Below are positions 7,102 through 8,426 of a stretch of DNA of 8,426 bases, in pieces. Where the stretch lies: assembly GCA_005882955.1 (NCBI GenBank), contig VBBB01000079.1:486-8911 (forward strand), in the 5' to 3' direction. Made by a program: the position numbers and the translations under genes. Under the pieces are notes generated by a model. That model searched no databases. It saw only the letters and a list, made by a program, of their open reading frames with translations, and was not told the origin of the DNA. Numbering within the stretch: position 1 is the first letter of the stretch; the number at the start of each line of letters is the position of its first letter. The DNA comes from Candidatus Bathyarchaeota archaeon. GTDB lineage: Archaea; Thermoproteota; Bathyarchaeia; 40CM-2-53-6.

Positions 7102-7389
7102 TCAAGGGTCCAAGATTTCCAAGGATAGAAAATAGGCAGAACTGATCGGAAAGGCTTCTTTCATTAAACGGAGAGTCTGAGCAGCGGTAAAGTCTACAGG
7201 AATTCCTATACGCGAGTCCATGGTACCATGACTCCAAAAATCGGGCTTCTGTGCCATCCTGCCCAATCCATGTACCGCGTGCAAAACCGCAGAATTCCGG
7301 TACGGCGGCATCTTTTGGAAACATAGCCGGAGTGGAGACGAGCTAATTGGAAAGTGATAGGGCTTGAAACGGAGTAGACTTGCCTTCAA
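7102..7389 (-). CDS. Doubtful small hypothetical ORF
   Basis: A 95-residue reverse frame begins at an ATG at 7389; an inner ATG starts the part that looks more protein-like (MPPYRNSAVLHAVHGLGRM onward, ending SLEILDP). I recognise no family, and no ribosome site or box A is obvious. A second reverse frame at 7079-7324 overlaps it completely and looks equally plausible, which weakens both. It lies downstream of the tRNA on the same strand, and a T7 run at 6952-6958 could end a shared transcript. It could also be a gene remnant. Confidence 0.18.
   Translation of the reverse strand: MKASLLRFKPYHFPISSSPLRLCFQKMPPYRNSAVLHAVHGLGRMAQKPDFWSHGTMDSRIGIPVDFTAAQTLRLMKEAFPISSAYFLSLEILDP
7214..7234. repeat. 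Near-perfect palindrome
   Basis: CATGGTACCATG (7219-7230) is a perfect 12-base palindrome, extended by GAGT on the left and ACTC on the right with one unpaired C at 7218. A shorter palindrome, AGGAATTCCT, lies just before it at about 7198-7207. Such symmetry can be a dimeric-protein binding site or chance; nothing else supports either. Confidence 0.3.
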
Positions 7390-7444
7390 GCAAACAATCA
7401 GGCAACTAGCAATTGTTCAGAGGGAAAACTCAGAACGTTTTCAT

Positions 7445-7556
7445 TGGTGCGGGGGGTGGGATTCGAACCCACGAAGGCCTTCGCCACAGGGTCCTAAGCC
7501 CAGGGCAGGCTATGATCACGCCTTCTGCCCATTAGACCTGGCTCTGGTACCCCCGC
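7445..7556 (-). tRNA. tRNA-Leu(UAG) with a 24-base non-canonical intron
   Basis: Reading the minus strand from 7556, the acceptor GCGGGGG pairs perfectly with CCCCCGC (7455-7449), followed by discriminator A (7448) and an encoded CCA (7447-7445). The T-arm is GTGGG-TTCGAAT-CCCAC. The D-arm contains AGCCAGG, and the long variable arm (stem CGAA/TTCG) is that of a type II tRNA. The anticodon loop is CTTAGGA, with TAG at 7496-7494, which reads CUA leucine codons. The anticodon stem CAGGG/CCCTG forms only after removing 7501-7524, which lies between positions 29 and 30 and not at the canonical 37/38 site. The spliced tRNA is 85 nt without CCA, normal for Leu. All elements are intact, so this is a working gene that needs splicing, not a pseudogene. 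Confidence 0.95.
7501..7524 (-). other. tRNA intron in the anticodon stem (bulge-helix-bulge)
   Basis: On the transcript, exon GGGC pairs with intron GCCC to give a 4-bp central helix. It is flanked by a 3-base bulge AGA (cut AG/A) on the 5' side and TGG (cut TG/G) on the 3' side. The intron closes its own 4-bp stem AGGC/GCCT over a 9-base loop. Cutting at these two places restores a perfect five-pair anticodon stem. This is the substrate shape of the archaeal tRNA splicing endonuclease. The outer helix is weak (CTAA/TTAG across an internal loop), so it is a relaxed form of the motif. Confidence 0.9.
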
Positions 7557-7569
7557 AGATCAGTGAGGC

Positions 7570-7582
7570 CCGGACTACACCA
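7570..7582 (-). other. D-arm-like sequence upstream of tRNA-Leu
   Basis: On the minus strand TGGTGTAGTCCGG matches the D-arm of archaeal tRNA-Asp and tRNA-Glu as I recall them. It sits 13 bases before the tRNA-Leu 5' end. No anticodon arm or T-arm follows, so at most it is a relic of a lost tRNA. Confidence 0.3.
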
Positions 7583-7593
7583 AGACCGTGGAC

Positions 7594-7601
7594 GAATAAA
7601 G
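7594..7601 (-). promoter_or_regulatory. Possible box A for tRNA-Leu
   Basis: Reading the minus strand, CTTTATTC lies about 38-45 bases before the tRNA 5' end. Transcription about 25 bases downstream would leave a short leader for RNase P to remove. The match to the consensus is moderate. Confidence 0.35.
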
Positions 7602-7720
7602 ACTACCTTGCGGCCCACATCGCCACTATCTCTTTCCCAGGACCCAGCGACGATAAAGGAGGGTCCCCGCGTGTAGAATTGGAACAGCGTGGGGCAGAAG
7701 ATAATGAATGCCAAGAACTG

Positions 7721-8024
7721 TTCTTTCTCAATCCTGACAGGCGCAGAACAAGCCCTGATCAATAATCTGGGCAGGCGATTTGAGATCACGCAGTTTGCAC
7801 GTTGACCTGCACGCTGAGCTACACGATGTCAAAAACCGGCGACCAGCTGATTCTGCGCCCTTTTTCGCAAGACACGCCCGGTTCAGTTTCAACTGGCGAG
7901 ACCCCTCGCCAAAAAATGTCAAAAGTAGTTGATCCCCGCGACACAAAACTCGACTCTGCGAGGGAATTAACAAAGAGTAATCCAACGTTTACACGCTCTT
8001 CGAAACCGAAAAAGCCGCAGAATG
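7721..8024. repeat. Tandem diverged repeat, copy 1 (about 304 bases)
   Basis: Similarity to copy 2 is clear at a constant 304-base offset: TTCTT (7721), GCAGAACAAGCC (7743), ATTCTGCGC (7850), GCAAGA, and AACTGGCGAGACCCCT (7891-7906). Beyond about 7935 the offset shifts to 306 (CGCG at 7937) and the match fades. By eye the first 67 bases and the 7850-7916 block are about two-thirds identical to copy 2; the middle is weaker. It contains the hairpin TGGCGAG-ACCC-CTCGCCA followed by six A. It lacks terminal inverted repeats and a transposase. The unit edges are approximate. Confidence 0.7.
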
Positions 8025-8328
8025 TTCTTCATCAAACCCGGCAGGGGCAGAACAAGCCTGGATCCGAAATCGGGATAAGCGATTCTAGATCCCGAGATTT
8101 TCATCAAGAGCCGTACGCTTGATTTCCACTCTGGAAAAACAGTCGACCTTTCCATTCTGCGCGCCAGGATGCAAGAATCGCCCAGAACAGCTTGAACTGG
8201 CGAGACCCCTCTCGGAAAAAAGGGGGCCGAAAATTGTTTTCTCGCGGCACGAGACTGCCTTTTCCGCGGATGATTCTATCTGTTGCTTGGGACTGTGATA
8301 ACGCGAAAATCCTTGGACAGTCCCTCTG
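8025..8328. repeat. Tandem diverged repeat, copy 2 (about 304 bases)
   Basis: This is the second copy, directly adjoining the first. Shared blocks are TTCTT (8025), GCAGAACAAGCC (8047), ATTCTGCGC (8154) and AACTGGCGAGACCCCT (8195-8210). The hairpin of copy 1 is changed here: CGAGA can pair with TCTCG over CCCC. In one reverse frame both copies share an RGVSPV-like stretch and a later pattern S-IA-PD--S-LVL-L-GL-KN. Copy 1 has stops in that frame and copy 2 does not over about 60 codons, so decayed coding duplicates are one reading and non-coding RNA genes another. Confidence 0.7.
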
Positions 8329-8426
8329 TTAGGTGAATGGTTTTGAGCTCTCCCAGAGATACTCGAAATAGCTCTTCCCAAACTTTACGAGGCCAATATG
8401 GTCCGAGGATATGGCTAACGTCAATC
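8329..8426. other. Window end, nothing recognised
   Basis: No third copy of the tandem unit, tRNA, promoter or convincing coding sequence is visible in these last 98 bases. A gene could begin beyond the window edge. Confidence 0.5.

Noticed and set aside
7445..7556. tRNA pseudogene because the anticodon stem appears broken
   Set aside because: Removing 24 bases in a bulge-helix-bulge restores all stems; acceptor, T-arm and encoded CCA are intact.
7364..7765. 133-codon plus-strand open frame with a protein-like middle
   Set aside because: It runs straight through the antisense of the tRNA-Leu gene, whose conserved sequence produces the familiar-looking residues.
8030..8106. C/D box guide RNA on the minus strand (TGATGA sequences)
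   Set aside because: Two C-box-like sequences exist but no D box CTGA is placed at the right distance.
7802..8122. 106-codon plus-strand open frame
   Set aside because: It crosses the junction of the two tandem units, which are out of frame with one another, has a polar low-complexity product, and shows no ribosome site or promoter.
7721..8328. CRISPR array
   Set aside because: Only two units, 304 bases long and diverged throughout; there are no short identical repeats with regular spacers and no cas genes.
7721..8328. SRP RNA or RNase P RNA
   Set aside because: The length is near 300, but I could not find the characteristic SRP helix 8 motif or the conserved RNase P core motifs in either unit on either strand.

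Overview
The window looks archaeal. It holds a tRNA-Leu gene whose anticodon stem is interrupted by a short intron that folds into a bulge-helix-bulge, A/T-rich box A-like elements lie ahead of genes, two permease genes appear to start with TTG, and there are secreted proteins rich in N-glycosylation sequons. Base composition is near 50% GC. A peptide-importing heterotroph of the Thermoproteota/Nitrososphaerota side of the Archaea would fit, but no rRNA or marker protein is present, so the lineage is inference.

Positions 140-4758 (+) hold a four-gene peptide/nickel-type (Dpp/Opp family) ABC importer in canonical order: two permeases (dppB-like, dppC-like) and two ATPases (dppD-like, dppF-like). 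Both ATPases have complete nucleotide-binding motifs and a matching four-cysteine C-terminal oligopeptide-transporter tail. The dppC-like permease is about 170-180 residues longer than usual because a beta-rich domain is inserted in its extracytoplasmic loop. No solute-binding protein is in the window. The B-C pair and the D-F pair are separated by 102 bases that contain a hairpin and a box A-like element, so they may be two transcripts.

Positions 4784-6799 hold two divergently transcribed genes for exported proteins. The minus-strand one (about 4784-5764) is a single-pass anchored protein with three Asp/Asn/Gly-rich, calcium-loop-like repeats. The plus-strand one (5789-6799) has a signal peptide, an extracellular beta-rich domain and a C-terminal membrane anchor. 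Their starts are only 24 bases apart, so the promoter of each must lie inside the other's coding region. I recognise neither family.

Positions 6800-8426 are gene-poor. They contain a region with two competing hairpins, a doubtful small reverse ORF, an intron-containing tRNA-Leu(UAG) on the minus strand (7445-7556), a tRNA D-arm-like relic just upstream of it, and two diverged tandem copies of a roughly 304-base sequence (about 7721-8024 and 8025-8328) that are neither IS-like nor clearly coding. These tandem units and the DppC insert are the least explained parts of the window.
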